Source: Bradyrhizobium guangzhouense (GTDB lineage Bacteria > Pseudomonadota > Alphaproteobacteria > Rhizobiales > Xanthobacteraceae). From it: 64,000 bases of DNA. Position 1 is the stretch's first letter, and each line of letters opens with the position of its first letter. Both the position numbers and the translations under genes were made by a program. Under the pieces are notes generated by a model. That model was not told the DNA's origin and searched no databases. It saw only the letters and a list, made by a program, of their open reading frames with translations. Below are positions 33,974 through 44,004 of the stretch, piece by piece. The DNA lies in contig NZ_CP030053.1 in assembly GCF_004114955.1 (NCBI RefSeq), positions 5,022,001 through 5,086,000 of the forward strand, given 5' to 3'.

Positions 33974-36900
33974 TCATTGCAGGAGCGAGGTCCGCAAGTC
34001 GAGGGTCAGCGGGAATTCATTTGTGCGTTCCTCGGGCGGCGGCTGCATCGGCCCCGGCGTATGGCCGTGGTCCTGGAAGCGCGCCAGCCGCCGCGCCTCG
34101 GCCTCGTAGGTGTTGACGGGCTTGGTCTCGTAGTTGCGGCCGCCGGGATGGGCGACGTGATAGACGCAGCCGCCGAGCGAGCGGCCATTCCAGGTGTCGA
34201 TCAGGTCGAAGGTCAGCGGCGCATGAACCGGGATGCTCGGGTGCAGGCCGGAGGCCGGCTGCCAGGCCTTGAAGCGGACACCGGCCACGGCCTCGGCCGA
34301 GCGCCCGGTCGAGGTCATCGGCAGGCGGCGGCCGTTGCAGGTGATGATGTGGCGGCCTTCGACGAACCCTTCCGCCTTGACCTGAAGCCGCTCGACGGAC
34401 GAATCGACATAGCGCACGGTGCCGCCGGCCGAGCCTTCTTCGCCGAGGACGTGCCAGGGCTCCAGCGCCTGCCGCAGCTCCATCGTCACGCCGCCGTGAT
34501 GGACGCGGCCGAAGGCGGGGAAGCGGAATTCGAGCTGGGCCAGATACCATTCCGGCTCGAACGCGTAGCCCGAGCTTTTCAACTCGGAGAGCACGTCCTG
34601 GAAATCTTCCCAGATGAAATGCGGCAGCATGAAGCGATCATGCAGCGCCGTGCCCCAGCGCACGAACTTGCCTTGTTGCGGCTCGCGCCAGAACTTTGCG
34701 ATCAGCGCGCGGATCAGGAGCTGCTGCGCCAGTGACATGCGCGGATCCGGCGGCATTTCGAGCGCGCGGAATTCGACGAGACCGAGACGTCCGGTCGGGC
34801 CATCAGGCGAATAGAGCTTGTCGATGCAGATCTCGGAGCGATGGGTGTTGCCGGTGATGTCGACGAGCAGATGCCGGAACAGCCGGTCCACCAGCCACAG
34901 CGGCACCTGGTAGCCGGGCGGCGGCACGTGCGAGAGCGCGATCTCGAGCTCATAGATGCTGTCGTGACGGGCTTCGTCGATGCGCGGCGCCTGGCTGGTC
35001 GGGCCGATGAAGAGCCCCGAGAAGAAATAGGACAGCGACGGATGACGCTGCCAATAGAGCACGAGGCTCTTCAAGAGATCAGGCCGGCGCAGGAACGGCG
35101 AATCCTGCGGGCTCGAGCCGCCGATCACGACGTGATTGCCGCCGCCGGTGCCGGTGTGGCGGCCATCGAGCAGAAACCTGTTAGCACCGAGACGGACCTT
35201 GCCGGCATCCTCATAGAGACCCGAGGTGATCTCGACCGCGTCGCGCCAGCTCTGCGCCGGCTGAATGTTGACCTCGATGACGCCGGGATCGGGCGTCACC
35301 TTGATGACCTCGATGCGCGGATCGAACGGCGGCGCATAGCCCTCGACATGGACCTGGAGCTGCATCTCCTCGGCGGTGGCCTCGATCGCCGCGATCAGCT
35401 CGAGATAATCCTCGATGCGCTCGACCGGCGGCATGAAGGCGCAGATCACGCCGTCGCGCACTTCCATCGACAGCGCCGTGCGGACGGGGACGGAGGTGTT
35501 GAGCTTCTCGGGCGCGACCCGCTGCGGCGATTTCGGCCGCGCCGGCGGCGTGAACACCGGCAGCTTGCCGCGTGTCTCCATCGGGTCCTGCTCGACGATG
35601 TAGGGATATTGATTGGGCGGGACATAGCCGAGCGAGCCGAGCGGCAAGCGCAGGCCGAGCGGTGAATCGCCAGGCGACAGGAACAGATGCCCGCGCCGGA
35701 GCTGCCAGCGCTCGCTGCGCCAGCGCGGCGGCGCGTTCCAGCGCTGCACCGGCAGCACGAAGCCGCGCGGCGCACGCAGGCCCTGGTTGAACACCCGCGC
35801 CATGCGCGCGCGCGCCTCGGGATCGGACAATTGCGAATTGGAGGGATCGACGTTGACCGGAAGCTCGGCCTCTTTCTGCAGCCAGTAGACGGTGTCCTCA
35901 TAGGCTGGAATGATGTAGCCGGGATCGAGCCCGAGCCGCACCGCCGTGCCCTCCATGAAATCCTCGGCGTCCTCGGTCTGGGCGCGCCTCGGATTTTCGA
36001 TTTTTGCAATGAGGTCGGCGTTCTTCCAGATCGGCACGCCGTCCTTGCGCCAGTAAAGGCCGAACGCCCAGCGCGGCAGGCTCTCGCCCGGATACCATTT
36101 GCCCTGGCCGTAATGCAAAAGCCCGCCCGGCGCGAAGCGATTGCGCAGGCGGCGGATCAGATCGTCGCCGAGCGCGCGCTTGGTCGGACCGACGGCTTCC
36201 GTATTCCACTCCGCCGCTTCGAGATCGTCGACCGACACGAAGGTCGGCTCACCGCCCATGGTGAGGCGCACGTCCTGCGTGGCGAGATCGCCGTCGACCT
36301 GCTCGCCGAGATCGTTGAGCCGCGCCCAGGAATCGTCCGAGAACGGCTTTGTGATGCGCGGCGCCTCGCGAATGCGCTTCACGCTCATGTCGAAGGCGAA
36401 CTCGACTTCGGCAAAGCCGGCGCCGCCCGAGATCGGCGCGGCCGAGCGATAATGCGGCGTGGCGGCGACGGGGATGTGCCCCTCACCTGCCAGCATGCCC
36501 GACGTCGCATCGAAGCCGATCCAGCCCGCGCCCGGCAGATAGACCTCGGCCCAGGCGTGCAGATCGGTGAAGTCGTTCTCGACCTCAGGCGGCCCCTCGA
36601 TCGGATCGATGTCGGGGCGGATCTGGATCAGATAGCCGGAGACGAAGCGCGCGGCGAGGCCGAGATGACGGAAGGTCTGGATCAGGAGCCAGGCGGAGTC
36701 GCGGCACGAGCCGGCGCAGGAGGTGAGCGTCTCCTCCGGCGTCTGCACGCCGGGCTCCATGCGGATGATGTAGCTGATCTTCTTCTGCAGCTCGCGATTG
36801 AGATCGACCAGGAAGTTGACCGTGTTCGGCGCCTCGCGCGGGATCGAGGCCAGATATTTCGCGAATTCGGGATCGGGCTTGATGGTCTCGAGATAAGGCG

Positions 36901-37243
36901 CGAGCTCGGTCTTGAGGTCCCTCGGGTATTCGAACGGAAAACTGTCGGCATAGGGCTCGACGAAGAAGTCGAACGGGTTGACCGTCGTCATCTGCGCCGT
37001 GAAGTCGACCTCGAATTTCAGCTCGGTGGTCTTCTCCGGAAAAACGTAGCGCGCGAGCCAGTTGCCCTGCGGGTCCTGCTGCCAGTTTACGAAATGGTTT
37101 GATGGCGTGACCTTGAGCGAATAGCTCAGGATCGGCGTCCGCGTATGCGGCGCCGGCCGCAGCCGGATGGTCTGCGGTCCCAGATCGATCGGGCGGTCGT
37201 ATTTGTAGTGGGTGACGTGGTGTAATGCGACGTAGATCGACAC
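33974..37243 (-). CDS. Large transglutaminase-like/DUF2126 protein
   Basis: A 1089-residue protein. Residues about 1-290 are a transglutaminase-like domain: N-terminal [20 protein letters not shown], catalytic Cys in [14 protein letters not shown], His in [11 protein letters not shown] and Asp in [10 protein letters not shown]. The remaining 800 residues are DUF2126 ([53 protein letters not shown]). The long frame opens with a TTG at 37300, but GTG 37243 gives the family's usual [14 protein letters not shown] start and has GGAG upstream. It leads the three-gene operon with the ATP-grasp/alpha-E and small transglutaminase genes, a neighbourhood predicted in the literature to be a peptide-tagging system. 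Confidence 0.9.
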   Translation of the reverse strand: MSIYVALHHVTHYKYDRPIDLGPQTIRLRPAPHTRTPILSYSLKVTPSNHFVNWQQDPQGNWLARYVFPEKTTELKFEVDFTAQMTTVNPFDFFVEPYADSFPFEYPRDLKTELAPYLETIKPDPEFAKYLASIPREAPNTVNFLVDLNRELQKKISYIIRMEPGVQTPEETLTSCAGSCRDSAWLLIQTFRHLGLAARFVSGYLIQIRPDIDPIEGPPEVENDFTDLHAWAEVYLPGAGWIGFDATSGMLAGEGHIPVAATPHYRSAAPISGGAGFAEVEFAFDMSVKRIREAPRITKPFSDDSWARLNDLGEQVDGDLATQDVRLTMGGEPTFVSVDDLEAAEWNTEAVGPTKRALGDDLIRRLRNRFAPGGLLHYGQGKWYPGESLPRWAFGLYWRKDGVPIWKNADLIAKIENPRRAQTEDAEDFMEGTAVRLGLDPGYIIPAYEDTVYWLQKEAELPVNVDPSNSQLSDPEARARMARVFNQGLRAPRGFVLPVQRWNAPPRWRSERWQLRRGHLFLSPGDSPLGLRLPLGSLGYVPPNQYPYIVEQDPMETRGKLPVFTPPARPKSPQRVAPEKLNTSVPVRTALSMEVRDGVICAFMPPVERIEDYLELIAAIEATAEEMQLQVHVEGYAPPFDPRIEVIKVTPDPGVIEVNIQPAQSWRDAVEITSGLYEDAGKVRLGANRFLLDGRHTGTGGGNHVVIGGSSPQDSPFLRRPDLLKSLVLYWQRHPSLSYFFSGLFIGPTSQAPRIDEARHDSIYELEIALSHVPPPGYQVPLWLVDRLFRHLLVDITGNTHRSEICIDKLYSPDGPTGRLGLVEFRALEMPPDPRMSLAQQLLIRALIAKFWREPQQGKFVRWGTALHDRFMLPHFIWEDFQDVLSELKSSGYAFEPEWYLAQLEFRFPAFGRVHHGGVTMELRQALEPWHVLGEEGSAGGTVRYVDSSVERLQVKAEGFVEGRHIITCNGRRLPMTSTGRSAEAVAGVRFKAWQPASGLHPSIPVHAPLTFDLIDTWNGRSLGGCVYHVAHPGGRNYETKPVNTYEAEARRLARFQDHGHTPGPMQPPPEERTNEFPLTLDLRTSLLQ

Positions 37244-37386
37244 GGGGTGCGGTGCTCCAGCAGCTTTTTTGAGCAGAACACCTGATGTGAATGCGATCAA
37301 GCACTAACAACGGGCAGAGCGTGCCTATGCAAGGTGCGGGCCCGGGCGATGATAGAGAGAGTGGCTCCGCGGTGCCCCCCAGGCAA

Positions 37387-37433
37387 GTCGTCCCGGATCG
37401 GCGCGCGCTTAAGGCGCGCTTGTCCGGGACGAC
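37387..37433. repeat. Palindromic intergenic element
   Basis: Perfect 11-bp inverted arms, GTCGTCCCGGA (37387-37397) and TCCGGGACGAC (37423-37433), with a GCGCGC inner stem. It lies 20 nt past the stop of the chemoreceptor gene and may also act as a transcript-end structure. The core motif GTCCGGGAC recurs near 41140. Confidence 0.7.
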
Positions 37434-37453
37434 AGAAACTGTGTGAGGCGGCG

Positions 37454-38758
37454 TTACGCCGCCGAGGTCAGCCGCTGCAAGAACTGCGTCACCTCGCGTC
37501 GGAGCGTCCCGACCTCGCTGTGGACGCGATCGGAGGCGCTGTTGACGCGGGCAGCGACACGGCCGGTGTCGGCGGCGGCTTCGCTGATGCCTGTCACGTT
37601 GGAGGACATCTGTGCGGTGCCGGCCGAGGCTTCCTGGACGTTGCGGGCGATCTCGCGGGTGGCAAGGCCCTGCTGCTCGATCGAGGTCGCGATCGAGGCG
37701 GTGATGCCGTCGATCTCGGCAATGGTCTGCGCGATCGCCTCGACGGCCGCGACCGAGTTGGTGGTCGATTGCTGCATCTCGCCGACCTTGGCGCTGATCT
37801 CCTCGGTCGCCTTGGCGGTCTGGTTGGCGAGGCTCTTGACTTCGGACGCGACGACCGCAAAGCCGCGGCCGGCCTCACCGGCGCGCGCCGCCTCGATGGT
37901 GGCGTTGAGTGCGAGCAGATTGGTCTGCGAAGCAATCTCGCTGATCAATTTGACGACGTCGCCGATCCGCAGCGCCGCGTCCGCTAGCGTGCGTATCTCG
38001 CTGCCGGCGCGATTGGCTTCGGTCACGGCGCGGCCCGTGCTCGCGGTCGAGCCGGTGACCTGGCGGCCGATCTCGGCAATCGAGGATGCCAGTTGCTCGG
38101 CGGCGCTGGCGACGGTCGCGACGTTGCGCGAGGCCTGGTCGGAGGCGCTGAGCACGCCCGAGGTCTGCCGGCTGGTCTTCTCGGCCGCGGTCGCCATCTG
38201 GTCCGCGTCGGATTCGAGATCCGTCGCCGCACCCATCAGCGTACCGGCGACGCCGTCGAGATGAGTCCCGAACTGCCTTGCGAGATCGCCGATCTCGACC
38301 ACGCGGCGGCCGAGGCCGTCGGTGCCGGAATTGATCACGCTGGCCGAGCGGCGAAAGGAGCCGGGCAGACCGCGTGCCAGGATTTTGCGGAAATACTTGC
38401 CGCGGCTGGCATAGTCCATCGACGCCGAAGCCTCGCGGACGAAGGCGTCGGTGATGTCGAGCATGTCGTTGACCGATTTCTGGATCGACCCGATCCGGCC
38501 GGCCTGACGATCACTGAGGATACGCGCTTCGAGATCACCGCGCGAAGCCTTGCGGCAGACATCGGTGACCTCATCGAGGACCACCGCCGTGCGACGCTGG
38601 CACCAGAGGGCGTAGCCGAGCGACGCAATGATCGCGCCGAACAATGCAGCAGTGGGGAGTCCGCTCACGTCGAGCAGCGCGAGGGCGAACGCAACGACGG
38701 CAAGAATGCATGCGAGCGCGGTCGCTCCCTGCGCCTTAGAGAGAGAGCACAAATTCAT
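37454..38758 (-). CDS. Chemoreceptor without periplasmic sensor (Aer-type signalling subunit)
   Basis: A 434-residue protein with two closely spaced membrane helices near the N-terminus (about residues 15-55) and almost no periplasmic part, then a HAMP-like linker ([19 protein letters not shown]) and a methyl-accepting coiled coil. The tip is intact ([27 protein letters not shown]). It overlaps the 3' end of the PAS gene upstream. Topology and context match the lower half of an Aer redox receptor made as a separate chain. Starts considered are GTG 38770, which has no room for a ribosome site, and ATG 38758 with AGGG upstream; I chose 38758, giving a 23-nt overlap. Confidence 0.87.
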   Translation of the reverse strand: MNLCSLSKAQGATALACILAVVAFALALLDVSGLPTAALFGAIIASLGYALWCQRRTAVVLDEVTDVCRKASRGDLEARILSDRQAGRIGSIQKSVNDMLDITDAFVREASASMDYASRGKYFRKILARGLPGSFRRSASVINSGTDGLGRRVVEIGDLARQFGTHLDGVAGTLMGAATDLESDADQMATAAEKTSRQTSGVLSASDQASRNVATVASAAEQLASSIAEIGRQVTGSTASTGRAVTEANRAGSEIRTLADAALRIGDVVKLISEIASQTNLLALNATIEAARAGEAGRGFAVVASEVKSLANQTAKATEEISAKVGEMQQSTTNSVAAVEAIAQTIAEIDGITASIATSIEQQGLATREIARNVQEASAGTAQMSSNVTGISEAAADTGRVAARVNSASDRVHSEVGTLRREVTQFLQRLTSAA

Positions 38759-39257
38759 CGTAACCGACACCCTGTTGCTTTAGGAGTCCGACCATCGCAT
38801 CGAAGCTCGCATGCATGCCGTCCTTGGCATTGGCGTGACGCGCCTCTTCGGCGCACAACGTCTTGTAGATCGGCTTGACGCGCTCGATCTGGACCGGATC
38901 GGGCTTGCGGCGGTTGGAGTGATAGCCGACGATATTGCCGCGCTCGTCGAAAGTCGGCGTGACGTGGGCGAACACCCAGTAATGGCTGCCGTCCTTCGCC
39001 AGGTTGACGACGTAGGCGAAGATCTCCTGCTTGGATTGCAGCGTGTCCCACAGCAGCTTGAAGACGGCGCGCGGCATGTCGGGATGGCGGATCAGGCTAT
39101 GTGGCGCGCCCATCAGCTCCGCGTAGGTATATTTGGCCATGCGGATGAAGACGTCGTTGGCGTAGGTGATGCGGCCCTTGAGATCGGTCTTCGACACGAT
39201 CAGCTCCTCCTCGCCGAGGAAACTCTCCACGCCGGTCGGCCGTATCGTGCGCGTCAT
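38736..39257 (-). CDS. Aer-type PAS sensor protein
   Basis: A 173-residue soluble protein that is essentially one PAS domain plus a short helical tail. It matches the FAD-binding PAS of the energy-taxis receptor Aer: [42 protein letters not shown] and [16 protein letters not shown], including the Arg-His-Pro-Asp and His-Tyr-Trp residues typical of that group. It ends just inside the following chemoreceptor gene, which supplies the membrane anchor and signalling coil that Aer normally has in the same chain. The frame is open to 39803 only because it shadows the dehydratase gene. ATG 39257 is the family-like start. Confidence 0.87.
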   Translation of the reverse strand: MTRTIRPTGVESFLGEEELIVSKTDLKGRITYANDVFIRMAKYTYAELMGAPHSLIRHPDMPRAVFKLLWDTLQSKQEIFAYVVNLAKDGSHYWVFAHVTPTFDERGNIVGYHSNRRKPDPVQIERVKPIYKTLCAEEARHANAKDGMHASFDAMVGLLKQQGVGYDEFVLSL

Positions 39258-39369
39258 CTGTCGCCAATCCTCAAAGGCGAACGCCTCGTTGGAGTGGAGT
39301 CCGCATTGTTGTAGGATTAGGGCAGAAAATATTAAGCAGACGTGTGCGCGAGAACCGGTGCGATCAAAT

Positions 39370-39401
39370 GACACCTCCGTATCACTACTTAGGGAGGCGT
39401 C
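39370..39401 (-). other. Stem-loop downstream of the dehydratase gene
   Basis: GACACCTCC (39370-39378) and GGAGGCGTC (39393-39401) pair in 8 of 9 positions around a 14-nt loop. It lies 32 nt past the dehydratase stop, without a T run, so it may stabilise or end that transcript. Confidence 0.4.
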
Positions 39402-39432
39402 ACCACCGTTGCCTGATACCGCAACAGCGCGA

Positions 39433-40956
39433 TCACATCGTCGCGCCCAGCACCCAGGGCGCGAACTCGGCGCCGCCGAAATCGAAGCTCTCGCTCTTGG
39501 TCGGCTGGCCCGACGCGGTCTTGAGGATGAGATCGAAGATGCGCTGGCCGCATTCCTGGACGCTCTCGTCACCTTCGAGGATGGTGCCGCAATTGACGTC
39601 CATGTCCTCTTCCATGCGCTTGTACATGGGCGTGTTGGTGGCGAGCTTGATCGAGGGCGCGGGCTTGCAGCCGAACACGCTGCCGCGCCCCGTGGTGAAG
39701 CAGACGAGGTTGGCACCGCCGGCGACCTGTCCCGTCGCCGCGACGGGGTCGTAGCCAGGCGTGTCCATGAAGACAAAGCCCTTCTTGGTGACGGGCTCGG
39801 CATAGCGCAGCACCTCGACGAGATTGGTGGTGCCGGCCTTGGCCATCGCGCCGAGCGACTTTTCCAGAATTGTGGTGAGGCCGCCGGCCTTGTTGCCGGG
39901 GCTCGGATTGGCGTTCATCTCGGCGCCTTCGCGCGTCGTGTATTCGTCCCACCAGCGCATGAGATCGACCAGCTTCTCGCCGACCTCCCGGCTGACGGCG
40001 CGGCGCGTGAGCAAATGCTCGGCGCCGTAGGTCTCCGGCGTCTCCGACAGGATCACGGTGCCGCCATGGCGGACGATCAGATCGCTGGCCGCGCCCAAGG
40101 CCGGATTGGCCGATACACCCGAATAGCCATCCGAGCCGCCGCATTGCAGGGCCACGGTGAGCTCGCTCGCCGGCACCGCCTCGCGCTTGACCTTGTTGGC
40201 GTCGGCCAGCGCCTCGCGCACGAACGCAATGCCGGCTTCCACGGTCTTGCGGGTGCCGCCGACCTCCTGGATGTCCATCGCGCGCAGGCGTCCCGCAAGC
40301 TTCTGCTCTTCCATCAGGCCGCCGATCTGATTCACCTCGCAGCCGAGCCCGAGCACGATGACATGGGAGAAATTGACGTGCCGCGCATAGCCGCCGAGGG
40401 TGCGGCGGAGCAGCGCGAGCGGCTCGTTCTGCGTCATGCCGCAGCCGGTCTTGTGGGTCAGCGCGACGACGCCGTCGACATTGGGGAATTCGGCCAGCGG
40501 ATTGTCGCCCGTGAACGGGTTCTTCTTGAAGACGTCGGCGACGAGGCTCGCGACATGCGCGCTGCAATTCACCGAGGTGAGGATGCCGATATAATTGCGC
40601 GTGGCGACGCGGCCGTCCGGACGGCGGATGCCTTCGAAGGTCGCCGGCAGATCGAAATTCGGCGTCGGCTTGACGTCGGCGCAATAGGCGTAGTCCTTGG
40701 CGAAATCGCCCATACCGATGTTCTGCACATGCACGTGCTGGCCCGGCGCGATCGGCGCCGTCGCAAAACCGATGATCTGGCCGTAGCGGATCACAGGCTC
40801 GCCCACCGCAAACGGCTTGATCGCGACCTTGTGGCCGGAGGGAATGCGCTCGACCGTGGTGACGCCGTCGGCCACGACCGTCCCCGGCGGCAGGCTGGCG
40901 CGCGCGATCAGCACACCATCATCGGGATGCAGGCGGATGACGGGGCTGATGGTCAT
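39433..40956 (-). CDS. UxaA/GarD-family sugar-acid dehydratase
   Basis: A 507-residue hydro-lyase. Residues about 1-95 form the SAF domain (VIRLHPDDGVLIA ... VIRYGQIIGFATAPI) and the rest is the UxaA core with conserved NYIGILTSVNCSAHVA, HKTGCGMTQNE, VIVLGLGCEVNQIGG, LQCGGSDGYSG, NPSPGNKAGGLTT and CFTTGRGSVFG. Family members dehydrate D-altronate (UxaA) or galactarate (GarD). Sequence alone does not settle which. The aldolase encoded next upstream is the size and family of GarL, which would fit galactarate or glucarate. AAGGAG precedes the ATG. Confidence 0.87.
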   Translation of the reverse strand: MTISPVIRLHPDDGVLIARASLPPGTVVADGVTTVERIPSGHKVAIKPFAVGEPVIRYGQIIGFATAPIAPGQHVHVQNIGMGDFAKDYAYCADVKPTPNFDLPATFEGIRRPDGRVATRNYIGILTSVNCSAHVASLVADVFKKNPFTGDNPLAEFPNVDGVVALTHKTGCGMTQNEPLALLRRTLGGYARHVNFSHVIVLGLGCEVNQIGGLMEEQKLAGRLRAMDIQEVGGTRKTVEAGIAFVREALADANKVKREAVPASELTVALQCGGSDGYSGVSANPALGAASDLIVRHGGTVILSETPETYGAEHLLTRRAVSREVGEKLVDLMRWWDEYTTREGAEMNANPSPGNKAGGLTTILEKSLGAMAKAGTTNLVEVLRYAEPVTKKGFVFMDTPGYDPVAATGQVAGGANLVCFTTGRGSVFGCKPAPSIKLATNTPMYKRMEEDMDVNCGTILEGDESVQECGQRIFDLILKTASGQPTKSESFDFGGAEFAPWVLGATM

Positions 40957-41039
40957 GGGAGTCTCCTTGGGTCTTCAAGTATCGTGCTCCGGACGCAGCG
41001 CAGCTTGAAACGGTGCGCTGCTGAACCGGGGCCCATCTA

Positions 41040-41150
41040 TCATCTCGTTCGCCAGCTTCTGGATCCCGGCTCTGCGGAGCGGCGCCATAGCGCGTCCAAG
41101 ACGCGCGCAAACGCGCTTTTGGTGCCGCACCGTGTCCGGGACACGCAAAA
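41040..41150. repeat. Possible dispersed intergenic repeat
   Basis: GC-rich sequence with short inverted segments (GCGCGTCC...GACGCGCG, TGTCCGGGACA) and a TCTGGATCCCGGCTCTGCG block resembling the repeat at 45542-45644. It lies between the dehydratase and aldolase genes. I can see similarity only by eye. Confidence 0.4.
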
Positions 41151-41153
41151 CGA

Positions 41154-41930
41154 TCAGGCCTTGCCGCCCGATTCCTTGCGGGTGGCGTTGACCTGCATCT
41201 TGGCGTAGGTCGTCATCAGGCCGACCTCGTTGGAGAGCGTCACCAGCTTGAAGCCCATGTTGATGGCGCGCGCAGCGCCTTCGGCGCCGCTGCAATGGAT
41301 GCCGGGGTTGAGGCCGCGCTTGCCGCACTCCTTGATGATCTTCTCGTAGATCGCGAGGATCTCGGGCTCGGAGCGATCGAGCTTCGGCTCGAGGCCGTAG
41401 GAGAAGCCGAGGTCGGACGGGCCGATATAGACGCCGTCGATGCCCTCGACGTCGAGGATCGCCTCCATGTTCTCGACCGCGGTCTTGGTCTCCATCATCG
41501 GCAGCAGGATGGTGTCGGCATTCGCGGTCTTCTGGTAGGAGCCCGCGGTGCCGTACATGCCGGCGCGGATCGGGCCGTTCGAGCGGACGCCCTGCGGCGG
41601 ATATTTGGAGTAGGAAACGAGGTTCCTGGCTTCCTGCGCCGTGTTGACCATCGGGCAGATCACGCCATAGGCGCCGCCGTCGAGCACCTTGCCGATGATG
41701 CCGGGCTCGTTCCAGGGCACGCGGACCATCGGGACGACCGGGTGCTTGTCCATGGCCTGGAAGCACTGCACCATCGACTGATAGTCCTGCACGCCGTGCT
41801 GGATGTCGACGGTGACGCTGTCGAAGCCGCATTGCGCGATCATCTCAGCAGAGAAGCCGGAGGGAATAGCGAGCCACGCATTGACCACGGCCTTGCCCGA
41901 CTTCCAGATTTCCTTGACCTTGTTCGCCAC
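41154..41930 (-). CDS. HpcH/HpaI-family aldolase
   Basis: A 258-residue class II (metal) aldolase: WLAIPSGFSAEMIAQCGFD, the base-bearing DIQHG, RVPWNEP, YPPQGVRSNGP, the metal ligands Glu in METKTAVENME and Asp in YIGPSDLGFSYG. These enzymes split 2-keto-4-hydroxy acids into pyruvate and an aldehyde. Two readings fit the context: HpaI of the hpa pathway (hpaR lies next door), or a GarL-type aldolase working with the dehydratase 197 nt downstream. Strand and proximity favour the latter; the hpa operon otherwise lacks its own aldolase. Start is GTG 41930 with GGAAGG 4 nt upstream. Confidence 0.85.
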   Translation of the reverse strand: MANKVKEIWKSGKAVVNAWLAIPSGFSAEMIAQCGFDSVTVDIQHGVQDYQSMVQCFQAMDKHPVVPMVRVPWNEPGIIGKVLDGGAYGVICPMVNTAQEARNLVSYSKYPPQGVRSNGPIRAGMYGTAGSYQKTANADTILLPMMETKTAVENMEAILDVEGIDGVYIGPSDLGFSYGLEPKLDRSEPEILAIYEKIIKECGKRGLNPGIHCSGAEGAARAINMGFKLVTLSNEVGLMTTYAKMQVNATRKESGGKA

Positions 41931-42125
41931 GTTGCCTTCCTTCTTTGTTGTTGGGACGCTTCGACCCTGCGGGCGATGTTCATTATCGCCGCCCGGATAT
42001 CATCCGGCAAGGCTGGCGTCATCCGCCACGGCCCCGATTTGGGGTGATCGGCTCGCGCGGCACTTTGAGCCAAAAAAAGCGGCGATGTCCACGGCCGACG
42101 CCGCGCTCTCGCGCATATCTGCTGT

Positions 42126-42644
42126 TCACTCCTCGGCACTTGCCCCGTCGGCGGCGCCAAGTTCGGCGAGACTCTGTTCCAACTCTCCGAGCATCTCCTG
42201 CAACTCGGCCAGCTTGCGCGCGCCGAAGCGCTGCGTGATCTCGGCATAGATCGCCTCCGACGACGGCGCGACGGAGGCCATCAGCTTCACTCCCTCTTTC
42301 GAGATCGAGACCATGCTGCGGCGCTGGTCCGACTTCGCGGTCCTGCGCTCGATCAGATTGCGCGCCTCCAGATCGCGCAGAATCCGCGACAGGCTTGGCC
42401 CCAGGAGAAACGCAGTTCGCGCGAGTTCCGTGACCTCGGCAGCCTCGATGGCGGCGAGCGCGCGCAAAATGCGCCATTGCTGCTCGGTCAGACCGTGCTC
42501 GCGCAGCTTGGGGCGAAATTGCCGCATCACCGCCTCGCGCGCCCGGAGCAGTGACATCGGCAGCGAACGCGAGAAGTCGCGCATCGGCACTTGGCGCGCG
42601 GCGGGTGCGCCTGCGTTGGTGGGGTCAGCCGGTCTCTTTGCCAT
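42126..42644 (-). CDS. hpaR: MarR-family repressor of the hpa operon
   Basis: A 172-residue winged-helix regulator. The segment RSLPMSLLRAREAVMRQFRP, then LTEQQWRILRALAA, TAFLLGPSLSRILRDLEARN and TAKSDQRRSMVSISKEG, is typical of HpaR, which represses 4-hydroxyphenylacetate meta-cleavage genes until homoprotocatechuate or a related acid binds. It is divergent from hpaH with a 120-nt gap carrying a perfect palindrome (42719-42734), the likely operator. ATG 42644 has GAGGGA upstream. Confidence 0.9.
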   Translation of the reverse strand: MAKRPADPTNAGAPAARQVPMRDFSRSLPMSLLRAREAVMRQFRPKLREHGLTEQQWRILRALAAIEAAEVTELARTAFLLGPSLSRILRDLEARNLIERRTAKSDQRRSMVSISKEGVKLMASVAPSSEAIYAEITQRFGARKLAELQEMLGELEQSLAELGAADGASAEE

Positions 42645-42707
42645 GTCCCTCTTTCAATGCCGCGCCTTCAGACCGCAACGTTTGCAGTGCAGCAAGCCAG
42701 AATCTGT

Positions 42708-42736
42708 TTGACGCATTAACTTAACATGTTAAGTAT
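42708..42736 (+). promoter_or_regulatory. hpaH promoter with HpaR operator palindrome
   Basis: ACTTAACATGTTAAGT at 42719-42734 is a perfect 16-bp palindrome, typical of a MarR-family dimer site. It lies in the spacer of a plausible promoter, TTGACG at 42708-42713 and a weak -10 AAGTAT at 42731-42736, so bound HpaR would block polymerase. It is 30 nt before the hpaH ATG and 75 nt before the hpaR ATG. Confidence 0.75.
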
Positions 42737-42764
42737 CTCGGCACCACGATTTCGTAGATCATCC

Positions 42765-43571
42765 ATGGCGCTATCCAACGACGATATCCAAGCTTGCGCG
42801 GGCCGTCTGCACCAGGCGGAGAAGACCCGCGTGCAGATCCGGCAGCTGTCGCAGGATTTCCCCGAGATCACCATCGCCGATGCCTACGCGATTCAAAGGG
42901 CGTGGGTCGATATCAAGGTCGCCGAGGGACGCCTCGTCAAAGGCCACAAGATCGGCCTGACCTCGAAGGCGATGCAGAGCGCGCTCAACATCGACGAGCC
43001 TGATTCCGGCGTGCTGCTCGACGACATGTTCTTCGCCGATGGCGGGCTCATTCCGACCGAGCGCTTCATCGCGACGCGCGTCGAGGCCGAGCTCGCCTTC
43101 GTCATGAGCAAGCGCCTGTCGGGGCCCGACTGCACGATGTTCGACGTCCTCAACGCCACCGACTTCGTGGTGCCCGCGCTGGAGATTTTGGACACACGGA
43201 TCGAGCGCGTCGATCCCAAGACCAGGGCCTCGCGGAAAATCTACGACACCATTGCCGACAACGCCGCGAATGCCGGTATCGTGCTCGGCGGACGGCCGAT
43301 CCGTCCGCTGGATGCGGATTTGCGCTGGATCGGTGCGCTCTGCTTCAGGAACGGCCAGATCGAGGAAACCGGCCTTGCCGCCGGCGTGCTCAATCATCCC
43401 GCAACATCAGTCGCCTGGCTTGCCAACAAGATCGCGCCGCTCGGCCTTGCGCTCGAGCCTGGCCAGGTCGTACTGGCCGGCTCCTTCATCCGTCCGATCG
43501 AGACCCGCAAGGGCGACACAATTCAGGCCGATTATGGCGCCTACGGCTCGGTGAGCTGCTACTTCGCTTAG
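42765..43571 (+). CDS. hpaH: 2-oxo-hept-3-ene-1,7-dioate hydratase
   Basis: A 268-residue member of the MhpD/HpaH hydratase family, which adds water to the dienoate formed after decarboxylation in homoprotocatechuate breakdown. Seen in sequence: [52 protein letters not shown] and [21 protein letters not shown], with Glu residues that bind the metal. The frame opens at 42726, but ATG 42765 (MALSNDD) lies downstream of the operator and gives the family length. It is the first gene of a plus-strand operon with hpaF 34 nt downstream. Confidence 0.9.
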   Translation: MALSNDDIQACAGRLHQAEKTRVQIRQLSQDFPEITIADAYAIQRAWVDIKVAEGRLVKGHKIGLTSKAMQSALNIDEPDSGVLLDDMFFADGGLIPTERFIATRVEAELAFVMSKRLSGPDCTMFDVLNATDFVVPALEILDTRIERVDPKTRASRKIYDTIADNAANAGIVLGGRPIRPLDADLRWIGALCFRNGQIEETGLAAGVLNHPATSVAWLANKIAPLGLALEPGQVVLAGSFIRPIETRKGDTIQADYGAYGSVSCYFA

Positions 43572-43605
43572 AAAGCAATGAGACGACACAGGGAGTGAAA
43601 CCGCC

Positions 43606-44004
43606 ATGCCGCATTTCACGATCGAATATTCGGCCAATCTCGATAGTCGTCTCGACATCGCAGCGGTGTGCGAAGTGGTACGCAAGGCCGCGGTCGAGAC
43701 CGGCATCTTCCCGCTCGGCGGCATCCGCGTCCGCGCGGTCAGATGCGAGCATTATGCGATTGCCGATGACCGGCAGGACTACGGCTTTCTCGACATGGTC
43801 TTGCGCATCGGCGAGGGCCGCGATCTTCCGACCCGGCAGAAAGCCGGCGAGCACGTGTTCCAGGCGCTGTCAAAGCATCTCGATCCCGTCTTTGCTGGTA
43901 GCAAGTTCGCGTTGTCGTTCGACATGCAGATCAACGACAAGGACACCAGCTGGAAGCGCAACAACATCCACGACGCCTTGAAGGTGGAGGCCACCCATGG
44001 ATAA
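43606..44004 (+). CDS. hpaF: 5-carboxymethyl-2-hydroxymuconate isomerase
   Basis: A 132-residue member of the tautomerase superfamily. The N-terminal Pro after Met (MPHFTIEYSANL) is the catalytic base, and GIRVRAVRCEHYAIAD fits the CHMI fold. It isomerises 5-carboxymethyl-2-hydroxymuconate to 2-oxo-hept-3-ene-1,7-dioate in the hpa pathway. Its last 8 nt overlap hpaE (ATG at 43997), so translation is coupled. Confidence 0.9.
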   Translation: MPHFTIEYSANLDSRLDIAAVCEVVRKAAVETGIFPLGGIRVRAVRCEHYAIADDRQDYGFLDMVLRIGEGRDLPTRQKAGEHVFQALSKHLDPVFAGSKFALSFDMQINDKDTSWKRNNIHDALKVEATHG

